This document shows positions 1-11,367 of a DNA stretch of 64,000 bases, piece after piece. The notes beneath the pieces were generated by a model, which did not search any database, was not told the DNA's origin, and worked only from the letters and a program-made list of their open reading frames with translations. Each line of letters starts with the position of its first letter. Position 1 is the stretch's first letter. The translations under genes and the position numbers were made by a program. Origin of the DNA: Lophium mytilinum (taxonomy: Eukaryota > Ascomycota > Dothideomycetes > Mytilinidiales > Mytilinidiaceae); assembly GCA_010093605.1 (NCBI GenBank), contig MU004187.1:377383-441382 (forward strand). Direction: 5' to 3'.

Positions 1-964
1 TAGGTCGGGTAGATCTTCCACTTGTCCCCTGTCCGGTGATGAACCTCAGGGCTGCAGCGATAGATCACCGGATCGCGCATGGCCTTATTTGGGTTGTCGA
101 CTGAGATCTTAGCCCGAATACACCAACGGATGCCCTCAGCCGTGCCCTTCTTCATCTCCTCGAACCTAGCCAGATTGTCCTCGACGGTGGCATCCCGTCG
201 CTCGCTGGCAATACCGTTCATGCGCTCGTCCCGCATCTTCTCCTGCAGCGTGTCGTCCGCGTAGGCGTTGCCGTCCTTGATAATCTGCACACAGTATTCG
301 TATAGCTCTTGGAAGTAGTCACTCGTGTGAGATGTCTTGTCTGCCTTGATGCCCATAAGAGCCAGATCCTCCACAATTGCATCCTGGAACTCTTGTTTCT
401 CTTTGATAGGGTTGGTGTCGTCGAAGCGGAGGAGGAGGATTCCCTTATACTTTTTGTGCGCGAAGAAGTCATTGAGAAGGGCGGCCTTCGCGTGCCCGAT
501 GTGGAGATAGCCTCTGAGATGGTTGTTAGCACACAGCATGGGATTGGGTCTGTCTAGGTAACGTACGAAGGCTCAGGCGGGAATCGCGTGATGACGGTAC
601 CCTCGACCTCCTGGAGCCCAATGTCGAAGCTCCCACCCTCATCTTTGGCCTTCTCTTCTGCTGTCTTGGCTCCTTTCGCGGGGCGTATAGGCAGTGTCGC
701 AGTCTCGGGGGATGTCTCCTCGATGTACTTGAACCATCTGGAGAGATTGGCCATGAGGCCCTGCTTGATGTAGGCATGAGCCACACGGTTCTCTCTTAGT
801 GTTCTCCAGACGGTAGTATCGGCATCGGTCAGGCTATATCCCACAATGTAACTTCGAAGGGTCAAGTGTGCGTCGAGTTCAGCGAGAGCAGGCTCAATGG
901 CTTTCAGATTGAGGGCCTTGAGATCATCCGCGCGCGTCTGCCACTCCTTGATTTGGGCGTCCAT
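1..964 (-). CDS. GUS1: Cytosolic glutamyl-tRNA synthetase, N-terminal part (cut by left edge)
   Basis: Charges tRNA-Glu in the cytosol. The model is exon 567..964, intron 514..566 (53 nt, GT-AG), then exon 1..513 running off the left edge. The first ~130 residues resemble the GST-like N-terminal domain of eukaryotic GluRS, which in yeast docks to the Arc1 cofactor. Splicing creates the class I signature PPEPSGYLHIGHAK, with HIGH at residues 137-140, and the downstream residues LLRFDDTNP fit GluRS rather than GlnRS. The start is the ATG at 962-964; upstream in-frame sequence is not protein-like. The KMSKS loop and anticodon-binding domain lie outside the window. It is divergent from AspRS, with 381 bp between the start codons. 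Confidence 0.93.
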
Positions 965-1345
965 GGTGAGAAAGAGTTGTGATGGTGTGATGAGACTTCC
1001 GGCCGGGAACCGCAGGGCCAAGCGGTATTTATACCACGATGGTAGCCTATGAGTTAATGGCAGATTGTGGTGAGAGTGAACGGGTGACTGAAAGTTTAGA
1101 GAGGCAAAACAGAGAATACCCCACCACCCCACTAGGTACTTTCGTATACCTAAAACACTCTTGCGACTCTCAGCCCACCACGACACTTGCTTAGAGTTAC
1201 GAACGCGACGAGACCAATTGCACTTTCACGCTACGATTGTTGCACGGTTTGAAACCGCTCGAAAGCAACCTTAAAGGTACAGGCACCGCAGGTCTTCTGC
1301 TTCATTTATAGTCTGACCTCTCAAGACACAAAACTTTCCCCCATC
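965..1345. promoter_or_regulatory. Shared divergent promoter, GluRS / AspRS
   Basis: This 381-bp interval separates two start codons that point away from each other, so it must hold both promoters and both 5' UTRs. I see no TATA box and no convincing named motif. Joint control of the two synthetases is inferred from position only. Confidence 0.6.
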
Positions 1346-3040
1346 ATGGCCGACGCAGGACCCGCAGAGCCGTCGAAGAACGCGCTGAAGAAGGCAGCCA
1401 AGGACAAAGAGAAGGCCGAGAAGAAAGCCGCCGCGAAAGCTCGAGAACTGGCCGAGCGACAGAAGAAAGAGACCGACGATGCCAACGACGTCTCCGTTGA
1501 CTCATATGGCGAACTTCCGCTATGCGGATCCACCGACTTCAAGCCTACCAACATACCCCGGGAATCGCTAGCCAGCATCGCCGAGCACGAAGACAAGACT
1601 ATTGTGTTCCGCAGCTGGGTCGTGAACGCCCGTGTCCAGTCTGCAAAGCTGGCCTTCTTGAACCTGAGACAGGGGCTCCATACCGTTCAGGCTGTGGTGG
1701 CCGCGAGCGAGACGCTGAGCAAGCAGATGGTCAAGTTCTGCGGCAACATCTCCACCGAGTCAACGATTGTGGTGCATGGCTTGGTCAAAAAGACGAAGGA
1801 GCCGATCAATAGCGCAACCATCAAGGACTACGAAATCCATATCCAGAAGCTATTCATCGAAGCCAAGGCCGAGGTGCCGCTACCTCTGCAGGTCGAGGAT
1901 GCTGAACGCCCAATTCCAAGCGAAGGACTAGGAGATGAGGATGAAAAGGCTACTGAAGGAGGCGAGAAACCTATCGTGGGGCTAAATACAAGACTGAACA
2001 ACAGGACCTTGGATTTGCGAGCAAAGACTAACCAAGCCATCTTCGTCGTCAAGAGCGGTGTTTGTGCTTTGTTCCAGGAGTTCCTCAGCCAGAAAGGTTT
2101 CATTCTCATCCAGACTCCCAAGATCCTAGGGGCTGCGTCAGAGGGCGGCGCGAATGTCTTCGAGGTCAAGTACTTCGACCGCCCTGCCTTTTTGGCCCAG
2201 AGTCCCCAATTCTACAAGCAGATGCTCATCGCTTCCCGTTTCCAGCGCGTTATGGAGATTGGTCCTGTTTTCCGTGCCGAAAATAGCAACACCGCACGCC
2301 ATCTGACTGAGTTCACCGGGTTGGATATGGAGATGGAGTTCCAAGAGAACTACCACGAAGTCATGGGCATGCTCGAGGATCTGATGCTGTTCATCTTCAA
2401 GGAGCTGAATGCTAGGTATAAGAAGGAAACCGACCTCGTCCGAAGTGCGTACCACGTCGAGGAGTTCAAGCTTCCCGAGTCAGGCAAGGTGCCCCGAATC
2501 CCATTCAAAGAGGGCATCAAGATGCTCCGAGAAGCTGGAGAAGAGCTAGGCGACTACGACGACCTGAGGTAAGCTCCACCCACTCCCCCTGCGTATCCTT
2601 CAGTCTAGCTGAAGCTAATTCTCCTCAGCACACCCCAAGAGAAGCACCTCGGCCGACTCGTCCTCGAGAAGTACGGCACCGACTTCTACGTGCTTGACCA
2701 GTTTCCCCTCGCCATCCGCCCCTTCTACACCATGCCCTCGCCCGCCGACCCGCTACTTTCAAACTCATACGACATGTTCATGCGCGGCCAGGAGATCCTT
2801 TCCGGCGCTCAGCGTATACATGACTCGAAGCTCCTCGACAAGCGCATGCGCGAGCACGACCCACCGGTCGACCCGGAAGGTGCAGGCACGAAAGACTACG
2901 TGCAATCGTTCAAGTATGGCTGCCCGCCGCATGGTGGCGGAGGATTCGGTTTGGAGCGTATCGTGCAATTCTGGCTGGGTCTGCCAAACATTCGGATGAC
3001 TAGCTTGTTCCCGCGTGACCCAATAAGGCTCATGCCGTAG
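1346..3040 (+). CDS. DPS1: Cytosolic aspartyl-tRNA synthetase
   Basis: Charges tRNA-Asp; class IIb synthetase of 544 residues, close to the yeast Dps1 length. Exons are 1346..2568 and 2629..3040 with a 60-nt GT-AG intron. The first ~45 residues form a Lys/Ala-rich extension typical of fungal cytosolic AspRS, which helps bind tRNA. An OB-fold anticodon-binding domain follows ([20 protein letters not shown]). The catalytic core shows motif 2 ([19 protein letters not shown]) and motif 3 ([17 protein letters not shown]), and the protein ends in the expected [10 protein letters not shown]. Splicing restores [13 protein letters not shown] across the junction. AsnRS is less likely given the overall AspRS-like ending and N-terminus. 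Confidence 0.95.
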
Positions 3041-3321
3041 ATGGAGGAGATGCTTCGTAGGCACCGGACTCTAATTTTCTGTCGCATCGAGAATAAACCG
3101 TGCTTGTGGCAGCTATGTCTCATGGGAACGACACTAAAGATGAGGATGATTGAGACACAGCTCGAAATTCTATAGTCTAGAGACGGAGATAAAGTAGTCA
3201 ATAGAGCATTGAAACCCAAGCCGCCAATACAAAAGCCTCTTGAAGCTCAAATCCAAACCCTTGCACCTGAACTCCTGATATAGAGCACACTGGCCACCTG
3301 CCCCTATGGATCTAACTCCGC

Positions 3322-4292
3322 CTATGCATCGCCCTCCATCTCCGCGTCCCCATTCGCCGCACCCGCCAGACACGCCTGTCGTGCTGCCTCGATGTCCTCG
3401 CGGGTCTCCTCCCACCACAGAACCGGCCCCAAACCTGAGATAGTCATCGAACCCTGTCACCAGGAACCATTAGCTCACTGCCTTAATTTAGACACCATAT
3501 CCAGCAAGTGGAGCTTACTATTATCCGATACGGCGGCCTCTCTTCGTTCGTATCCCAGTGCTCGTTCTCGACGCGGAAGCGCACTGTCTCATTGTTGTCG
3601 TAGAACAGCTCGGAGTCATCGGTATCCCAGACCCAAACCTTTTCAACGGCGTTGCTTGGGGACAGTTAGTGAGAGCGGGAAGATGAGAAACGGACCAGAG
3701 AGCGAGCAAGGAGACACAGGTTCGGGGCGGTTAGGAAAATGGGTAGCTTACTATCGAACGCCTTCGGGCATCAGCGCCTCTGGGATGTAGATGTCGTCGA
3801 AGAAGTCGAGGCTCACTGAGGGTAAGGTTGGTTAGCGACGGGATAGACGGGCACAGGGGTTACTTGCCGTATATTCCGGTAGGATCTGAGATCTTTATGT
3901 GCCCGATGATGATTTCGCCTTGGAAGGGGCGGAAAACTAGGAGGCGGAACTCGGCTAGGTGTCGGTGTTAATGGTGACGAGATGCATAGGTGGGGTGGAG
4001 GCTCTACCGTTCACGTTGACGATGCCGGTACCGTGGCCGATGTTGCCTTCGGAGGATTTGGTGAGGTCGAAGAGGCAGATGCAGACGCCGACTTGCTGGA
4101 TTACTTTATTCGCATACTTGGTGTTGATGCTGTCTTTGATGGCTTGGGCACTTGTTTTCCCAAACTCTTCGGGTTGGATTTGTATTAAATCTGAAATGGT
4201 AGTCTTGGAGATTGTAAGAACAAGAAATGGAATTGAAATTTAACGGCCCTGACAAATGGAAAGAAGATCAGGAAGCTTACGAGAATAAACAT
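3322..4292 (-). CDS. RPC25: RNA polymerase III subunit RPC8/Rpc25 (Rpb7-like)
   Basis: Subunit of the Pol III stalk (pairs with Rpc17) used in initiation on tRNA and 5S genes. Six exons: 4281..4292, 4008..4203, 3868..3954, 3752..3815, 3519..3654, 3322..3453, giving 208 residues (yeast 212). The first coding exon is only 12 nt (MFIL); splicing gives MFILTTISDLIQIQPEEF, the family N-terminus. The S1/OB part reads VFRPFQGEIIIGHIKISDPT then VSLDFFDDIYIPEALM. The C-terminus GSMTISGLGPVLWWEE matches the conserved SCQxxGLGxxSWW ending. The third intron (3816..3867) uses a GC donor (GCAAGT). All phases join without stops. The gene is divergent from RRP36. Confidence 0.93.
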
Positions 4293-4673
4293 GGTGGTGG
4301 TATTGATTGGGGAATATTCATTCTCTGGGTAGTTGGTGGGGATATCCTCAAGTCATGGATGTGGGTGAAATTTTGGTGCTGGCGAGGATGAGTCGATGAG
4401 TGAGAACTCGATCACGAAGATATACTTCTGGAAAGACGCGATGGAGAGATGCAGCAAATTCAGTATCTGGACTCTCGATGGGCTCGTAGACGGTTATGGC
4501 ATCATCATCATATTTATTGAAGATTTGGGTTGGAGAGTGAAAGGTGGAAGAATAGGTAGAATGCATAACGTTAGCGCGGGATCCACATTGCATAAATACG
4601 CTAAGCACAAAGGCTTGGCAAGCCCTGTCTTCGAAAAAGTTGCAGCTCTGCTCCACCAAACTCGCAAGCCACG
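4293..4673. promoter_or_regulatory. Shared divergent promoter, RPC25 / RRP36
   Basis: 381 bp between the start codons of RPC25 (leftward) and RRP36 (rightward). Both products serve ribosome or tRNA production, so shared growth-linked control is plausible. I could not pick out a named element such as an RRPE or PAC site with confidence. Confidence 0.5.
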
Positions 4674-5700
4674 ATGGTTCTTCAAAAGACGCTCAACCGC
4701 TCACTCCGAGCCCAGGATGATGAATCAGATGATGAACAATACTCTGGCGCATCCGGAGGCTCTTCCCCTTCCGTCCTAGACACAGGCGACGCAGACGACA
4801 TTAACATCGCAAGCTCTGAATCTGAGGATGAAGATCCCCAGGCAAAACTCAGCACAGTCTCTTTCGGAACCGTAGCTAAAGCACAAGATGAAATCCTGAA
4901 ACAGGGAGGCGGCAGTCGGAAACGAAAGAGGGGTTCAGATGCAGAAGGGCAGAGCAGTCAATTGCAAGCGTTGCGAGAAAGACTACGGGAACTCAAGGCA
5001 CAGAAAAGCAATTCCAAGGCAGATCCCATTCAGCAAAGCAGAGCTTCACGAGAAAAGGAAGAGGATTCGGAGGATTCGGACAGCGATTCATCGTCTTCTA
5101 ATCAACCAACCCACGCTCGCTCCAGCAAACATGCCCCAGCAACTCAATCCAGCAAACGGACTGTGACCCGAAATCGCCAAGTTGTCGAGGTGAAGAAACC
5201 CGTTCCTCGCGATCCTCGTTTTGATCCCCTCACCGGCCCAAGCCCTGATGATTCCAAGTTCAAGAAAAGGTATGGTTTCTTAGACCAGTACAAGGCATCT
5301 GAAATGGCAGAGATGCGAGCCACTATCAAGAAGACCAAGAATGCGGCGGAGAAGGAGCAACTCAAGCGGGACCTTTTGGCCATGGAGAACCAGCAGAAGG
5401 CACAGGAATCCAAAGAGCAACGGCAGAAGATCATTAGCGAGCATAGGAAGAAGGAGAAGGAACTTGTCAAGGATGGCAAGAAGCCTTTCTTCCTGAAGAA
5501 ATGTGAGTTCACTTCATTGTTTGCCATCTTGAGTTTGTGATCTTCTGACACTCTATACAGCGGAAACAAAGAAACTTGCGTTGGTCGATCGTTTTGCAAA
5601 GATGAAGAGTAAGGACCGTGAGCATCTCATCGAGCGCCGCCGTAAGAAGGCATCGCAGAAAGAGCGCAAGAATATGCCCGTCGATCGAAGAGGGGTGTAG
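4674..5700 (+). CDS. RRP36: rRNA biogenesis protein Rrp36
   Basis: Nucleolar factor for early 18S pre-rRNA cleavage (A0-A2 sites) in the 90S pre-ribosome. Exons 4674..5502 and 5561..5700 (58-nt intron) give 322 residues. The N-terminal half is acidic, Ser-rich and low in complexity. The family core begins near residue 180 with RDPRFDPLTG followed by KKRYGFLDQYKASEMAEM, and continues as a long charged helix. The second exon gives ETKKLALVDRFAKM, then the Lys-rich tail IERRRKKASQKERKNMP with a final RRGV, diagnostic for Rrp36. Length and the disordered acidic N-terminus are normal for filamentous fungi. The start is the first in-frame ATG that opens this frame. Confidence 0.93.
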
Positions 5701-6126
5701 ACCTGAACCTCCTCTGTCAACATCAGTATGGGTCCCGGGGTTAGCAAGTACCCACGAGACTCACCAAATAAACTGTATGATCAGTTTGGACATACCAATC
5801 AGAGCATATTTGCAGTGTGGTAAGAGACAGCCACATCTTCTCGAAGAAAGATCACCAATCGGACTAGGAATGCAAGGATCCGGCACGAGGTTAGTGTCGT
5901 TGCCGCGCAATCGCTATTCCTGTTTCAAACTGTTTCAAGAATTGTGATCGCATATATGCATAATGATTTGTCTGATTATCGTTGTCTCTTCTCCCTAATA
6001 TTATCCCTGGATAACATTGCTATGCTACAAGCTAAAAGATGACTCGCCTGAGCTACGCGACTAAAAGAAGAAGGAGACCTGGAGCTATTCTCTTAACTGA
6101 TCTTGTCTGTTAGTTCCGCTCCCCAT
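5701..6126. other. Intergenic, no gene seen
   Basis: 426 bp between the RRP36 stop and a leftward hypothetical gene. Presumably holds both 3' ends. No repeat, RNA gene or coding signal was recognised. Confidence 0.5.
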
Positions 6127-6579
6127 CTACCTCCGTCCCACGGATCTCTCAGGAGGGCTAGGCGACGTATTGATAACGGCATCAAAGAAGTCCCGACACT
6201 CATCGCTTTCAGCCAGGAGCTCCGGATCCGCGTTATAGCCCTGGAACTCCGACTTCCGCATCACCTTGATCACCGTTTCCGTAGCCACCCGCCTTTCAGT
6301 GTTCGAATCCACTTCTTCCATCACCACAACGCTCCGGAACGGTTCATCGTGCCGCACATGGCTCCCTACTGCGTGTACGAAGCGGTGTCGCGCGATAGCA
6401 ACGATCAAAGACATCTCGTACGCAGCGGCCGCGATATTAGCATCTAGGAGGGAGCTGTACTCTCTAGCGACTTGCTCAGTATAGATACGGTCGATGAGGA
6501 CGCTATCTTGTGAGCTTCGCACTATCACGATCCACTTTTCTGCGTTGAAGACTAGGGTTGGGGTGTTCATTTCCATCAT
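6127..6579 (-). CDS. Hypothetical protein, 150 residues
   Basis: A single uninterrupted frame beginning ATG-ATG and encoding a mixed-composition, slightly acidic protein. I recognise no domain. The N-terminus MMEMNTPTLVFNAEKW leads into a hydrophobic beta-like stretch (IVIVRSSQDSVLIDR). A helical stretch with ANIAAAAYEMSLIVAIARHR follows, and the last ~50 residues are charged. There is no signal peptide or membrane span. Amino-acid makeup is more balanced than chance frames in this GC range, which is the main support. It ends 426 bp from RRP36 in convergent orientation. It could be a lineage-specific gene, one exon of a larger gene, or chance. Confidence 0.35.
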   Translation of the reverse strand: MMEMNTPTLVFNAEKWIVIVRSSQDSVLIDRIYTEQVAREYSSLLDANIAAAAYEMSLIVAIARHRFVHAVGSHVRHDEPFRSVVVMEEVDSNTERRVATETVIKVMRKSEFQGYNADPELLAESDECRDFFDAVINTSPSPPERSVGRR

Positions 6580-8176
6580 GGATATTTTGGGTAAAGGTGA
6601 AGAAGTAACGAGCGCCTGCGCGGAGTTTGGAATGAGGCATACTCAGGGGGATATTATTCGCTTTTATGTCTTCATCTCACGGTCCTAACCTACGACAGGC
6701 ATAGACGTTCGAGACAGATGTGCTGGTGTGCGCTGGCCTACAACGCAGTCCAATATGAAGATGATATGTCTAGAATGACACCTTCTCCCTTTAACATCAT
6801 TATGATGCGGAGATGTGTTCACACATACGAATGAATAAATTGTCGTGGAGCGATATGATGGTGATTATTCATTTTTCGGGCGCAATCGGTCTGAATGACT
6901 AAGTTCAGTTTACTCCACGCATTACTCTCGCCAACTCGTAACCGCTTGTTCCCAATCCCTTAGTCTGTCTAACTACAATCCTAGCATCATCTCTTCTACA
7001 CATCATCAGTGAAATCGTTGGCCTAGGACCCCCCGTCACCCTCTCTATTCTCGTCATCTGCCAGCTTTCCCCCAGGTTTTCCGGCAGCTTTATCACCGAC
7101 TAACACGCTCATGTTCTTCTCACATCTGACTGATCAACCTAGTCCGCCTTACAGAAGCCTCAGGTATAACACGACGCACAGACGTCTCGTCTCCGGCACG
7201 TGAGCGTCATGACAAGGGAGGTAGACTAACTAAGGGGGTCACGAATGTACAATTTTATATATGTAGTCGTAGGCACCCGTGCATAGCGCACCTGTATGCT
7301 AAAATTTGTCAGACTAATTTCCAATGGGACGTGCGGAGGTTAAGAGGATCGCAGATGGTCGGTTAGTGGAAGGCTGGAGGAGTTTTTCCGAGATGTCAGT
7401 AGTATCGGATGCTCAGGTTGTCCTGGGGAAGGACATTGGCGGCTCACGTTTCTGAAGATGTTTTGGAGAAATCGAGAAAGGGACGAGCGGTCAGTATGCA
7501 TTGGCTAGAGGGACAATACTAGAGTACATTGAAGCTTTTGAGTTCGTTCTAAGTTGTGTAATGTTACTACGATCCTTAGGACTCCGTGGATCCCTCCAAT
7601 TGCCACCTATTCTTCCTTCGAGAAAATGCGTTCTCGGACGGCTAACTGGGCAGTGGACAGGCAGAAAGGCTGAGTCTCTCACAGATTGGCCGAATCGTAG
7701 TGGGGAATCTTCCCCTTGAGGCCTCCGGAGGCTACGCTAGACATTTTTGAATAAGTTTCTTGAGAGAGATGTACCAAGATATCGTCCCCAGATTACCAAG
7801 GTCTGCCATGATCTCCCCAAGCAGTGGATTCTTCGCAATTCAGCCATTTGTAAATAGAGGGACCGTCAGATATCTGGGAGGCATCCTAGCTGCTCTAACT
7901 CGATCCGAAAGGCATTAGAGCCTACCGTGGGATCCATGTACCGTACTCTGCTGAGTTAAATCAATTCAATACGATCCAATACGCCGACACGGTATATCAT
8001 TCATCTTGCCCGTATTCTCTCTCTCCTAGTCCCATCCTTGAGCTCCTCCGCCTTTCTCCTTGGTGATTACTCCGTTAAATAGTTCGTCGCTGTGGCCGAG
8101 AGGTCCAGGTAATGATCTTGGAACTTGTTGCCCAAGGTTGTCGCGCAATTGTTGGCCTTCAATGAGGGATGCCTAT
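6580..8176. other. Gene-poor interval
   Basis: About 1.6 kb with only short frames (up to ~70 codons) on both strands. The sequence is not simple repeat. A perfect 12-bp palindrome, GCCTCCGGAGGC, lies near 7721. No transposase, RNA gene or convincing exon was found. Confidence 0.5.
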
Positions 8177-8860
8177 TTAGCGTCTGCTATCAGCAATCAA
8201 CGGCAGAGCCAGCTTCGCGCGCCGGAACCCACGTTGAGCTGGTGTATATGCCGCCAGAGGCGTATGACCAGCGCGACAAGCACCACCCTCCACAGACCCC
8301 GGAGAAGCCTCCGCATCCTTTGTGATGCTCTGAATGTTCTTCGTGGTGTAGGGAAGGTGATTGCCTTCCAAAGTTGGGTTTGGTGGGCCGGCAGCGGCGA
8401 CGGCGATTCCAGTGTTTCGCTAATGGGGAGGCATCATATCATAGCTGGCTTCTCAAGGCGGAAGACGTTCGGTACGATTGGTAGCTGGCTCGTCAAGGGG
8501 GTCGAAGAAGGGGGGATTCGAGATATGGATAGGTCTATGTGCGGTAGTGAGTGGTCTTTGCGGTAGAGGAGGTGAGCTAGCCGGGCGAGCTGGCAGATGT
8601 GGTGCGGAGTTTGCAGAAAAATGGCGTGAAGGCCGCCCACGGCGGAGTCGAGGGCTGCGAGGGCGGGGCCGAAGGAGAAAAGGAGTGGAATCATCGATCT
8701 GAATCTCGCTGTGATCCAGAAGGCTCGTGTTGTAGATCTGAGCGAGAACCTAGCTGATGTTGACGGGGAAGTGGATAAGGCGCGCTCTCGTGCTGCTGTG
8801 GAGAAAGGAGAGCACAAAAAGAACAGTTTGCCTACTACACGCCTCGAGGTCCTGCTTCAT
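8177..8860 (-). CDS. Candidate hypothetical gene, three exons (194 residues)
   Basis: Tentative model: exons 8839..8860, 8476..8795 and 8177..8419. Introns are 8796..8838 (43 nt, GTAGTA...CTCCACAG) and 8420..8475 (56 nt, GTACCG...CCATTAG). The phases agree and the second intron removes an in-frame TGA at 8434-8436. The product begins MKQDLEASARERALSTSPST and has a conserved-looking hydrophobic centre (RSMIPLLFSFGPALAALDSA, then HHICQLARLAHLLYRKDHS). No family was recognised. If the second intron is not used, the frame instead runs through the TGA into another open stretch (RMRRLLRGLWRVVLVALVIR) ending at 8197. That alternative would make it a pseudogene with one stop. Confidence 0.28.
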
Positions 8861-10899
8861 GATAGAATTCTTGCGTCTGGAGCATATGTGAGTGATTCTA
8901 GTTGATTGAGACCTGTCATATCCGCAGAATGAGACGGTGCTGAGCCGCGGAAGCTGGATTGCCTTGAAAAAGGACAAAAAGAGATCGTGATACTCGCCAC
9001 CACGGCGAATCGAACGTCGGCTCGGCCTACGCCCTCCCCCAAAACAAAACCACCAACAGCGACACCAAAAGGCAAAAAGGTTACCTCTCATGGTTACCAC
9101 CTCAGGTTTCACCGACAGAAGGAGAGGTAGAGCCTTTACCAGTTACAGGTAGCGACCCCGTTAAGTCTGGCCGACAGTTGATTTTTGCGGCAGTGGTAAT
9201 TGGAACCACCCTACCACTGAGCGAACCCTGCCTACCGTATGGCGGGGACTGTCAATTGGATACCGACAAAAATATTTCGAAATATAACCACTAAGAGAGA
9301 TCTCACCTATGATATCTCACATGTCCCCAGGCACAGCCGATGCCATCCTCCGAGCTGCCAATGCTGTCGCCGCCGTCTGCGAGATGGAGTTCCTTGATGC
9401 TGTCCGCGTCCAAAGGGGTGTTGGAGTCGGCCACGCCGCCCGTTCTGCGATGCTGAAGCCCGGGCCTCTCAACGCTTCCCATCACGCTCAACCGGAGTTC
9501 CACCGGCTCGATTTGTTGTTGGCTTTCTCAACAATGTCTTTCGCCTGCCTCTCGCGATGTTTTTTCTAGGTGTTTTCACATCTCACCCCTGGCCGACTTG
9601 GTGTCGCAGTCTTCCACAACATCCTCCACCACAACAACCCACGTCTCAAAGCCTTCCGCCCCATCGCATCCACGGCAGATGGGCGAGGCGATAAATGAGC
9701 GAAGCAAGAACACAAGTGCGGACGCGGGCGGCGCCTTCTCACGATGCGATATCTTCCTTTTCTTGAAGTAACAGCAGCCGTACCTATTGTTGATCCCAAT
9801 AGCTAACTCGTTCTTGTGTTCGCACATACAAATGCTGAGTTCGTCTCTGTCTGTCCAGCAAACTCTTTCTTTCTTCTTGAATATTATCCGGGGCGATAAA
9901 GCGGCGATGCAAGCCATCGGCGGGCAGCGACTTTGCGATAGATCCATCGAGACCTCAGCACCGGCGTGTCGCATCCATAGGATATTATACGGTTCTCTAG
10001 GGAAGTACCAGGGTATTGCAGCGGCCGAGGATTGAAGAGCATCGAAAAGAGGTCTCAACGAGATTCGAAATCCAATCGCGCAACTCTCCAGAGCCAACAT
10101 GGCAGTGTGATCTTGTGCGACATCGCAGTGCCAACCCTCAGTCAGACCATACAGTCGTTAGAGCTGTATAGGAGACTGACAGTAGCTGGGGGGTGGTAGA
10201 GTGATGTAACTACAGGAAGACACAAGTTCATGCTGGCACAGAAGGCGAAAGGCCAGGGAAGCAGGCTCACAAATACAAGAGAGGTGAATGAATGGGAGTC
10301 CCACAATACCGGGGCTTCATCTTAACGAAAGCCATCGAATCAAAGCCCCATGATTGAAAGAATCTGCTTTCGCACTCGCCAGCACCGATACGGCGTCGTA
10401 GTCTTTCGCAACATCCCAACACATACCCACAAGATCCGCAAGCAAAGTATATCGGTAAGACATATATTGCAAGAGGAGACAGCAAGTAGGCGGTGCGCAG
10501 GGAGGTCACTGGAGGCAATGGCACGGCATCAGGTCTGCGTCGAGGACTCAAAGCCGTGGGCCTGAGCTCCAAGATACCAGCAATGGGAATCAGAGAAATG
10601 TCCGAGAGCATGAAGCTCCAGAGGAAATCATCCTTCTAAGGAGATCAATAATCCAAAAGGTTGGGTATAAGAGATGATGGAAATAGTTCTTTTCTCGAGC
10701 AAGTGGAACCACAGGCACAGTCAAAGAGAAAGATTCAAGTATAGTAGAAGATGCAAGTGGTCAAACCCTTTAGTACGCATGACCTACTTACACAGGCCAC
10801 TTACAGGCCGGTTCAAAGCGATGATGATTCACCCAGAGCGCCAGCAATGCAAATACCCCATCTCTTAGCCCTCACTGCCACGTAGCTATGCACCCAACT
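8861..10899. other. Gene-poor interval with possible decayed coding segments
   Basis: About 2 kb without a convincing gene. Two plus-strand segments, 9593..9624 and 10385..10416, match at 25 of 32 bases. In the same frame they encode similar peptides, RLGVAVFHNI and RYGVVVFRNI, suggesting two eroded copies of one coding motif. Several 60-170 codon frames occur on both strands but have odd composition and no recognisable domain. Confidence 0.4.
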
Positions 10900-11367
10900 C
10901 TACTCCTTAAGAAGGAACTCCTCAATCTCAGCATCGCTCCCCTCAGCCTCATCTCTCAACCGCTGCTCCTCCCTCTCCAATGCCTCCCTGATATACTTCC
11001 TCTGCCTCAACCTCGCCTTTCGCCCGAAATCCATATCCGCACCCGTGTGTACCTCGTCCCCGCTATCATCCTCGTCACTTTCAACGCCCGGTATCTCGAT
11101 CTTCGCGCCGCGCAGCTCGTTCGGGTTCATGAAGCCTGTATCCGCGCCGTCCTTCTCGTGTATCTGCATCTGTAATTTCGCGCCGAGTTTCATGATGTAG
11201 GGTCGAAGCAGGCAGTAGCCGCCGATGATGATGACGAGGCGGATGTAGTCTTTCAGGCGCAGGCTGGCGAAGGCGGACGACGTGTTGCGCGTTAGGTTTC
11301 CGGACCAGGTGCGTAGGAGTGTGGGGATGTCGGGAGCGACGGTCGCAGAGGGAAACGGAGAGTCCAT
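10900..11367 (-). CDS. PGA2: Protein-trafficking protein Pga2
   Basis: ER membrane protein that yeast needs for processing and traffic of secretory cargo such as Gas1. A single exon encodes 155 residues, close to the family size. Near the N-terminus, residues 40-58 form one membrane span (YIRLVIIIGGYCLLRPYIM), the Pga2 signature. A cytosolic acidic stretch follows (GVESDEDDSGDEVHTGAD), then a charged helix (RQRKYIREALEREEQRLRDE) and an acidic tail. The start at 11365-11367 is chosen because it opens the conserved region; the frame extends further upstream but that part is not Pga2-like. Confidence 0.85.
   Translation of the reverse strand: MDSPFPSATVAPDIPTLLRTWSGNLTRNTSSAFASLRLKDYIRLVIIIGGYCLLRPYIMKLGAKLQMQIHEKDGADTGFMNPNELRGAKIEIPGVESDEDDSGDEVHTGADMDFGRKARLRQRKYIREALEREEQRLRDEAEGSDAEIEEFLLKE

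Noticed and set aside
8995-9020. tRNA-like T-loop (GTTCGATTC on the minus strand)
   Set aside because: The T stem has a mismatch and no matching 5' acceptor arm is present at the right distance.
9576-10100. 174-codon minus-strand frame
   Set aside because: Cys/Arg-rich uneven composition and no domain; it overlaps sequence that reads better on the plus strand as a decayed motif.
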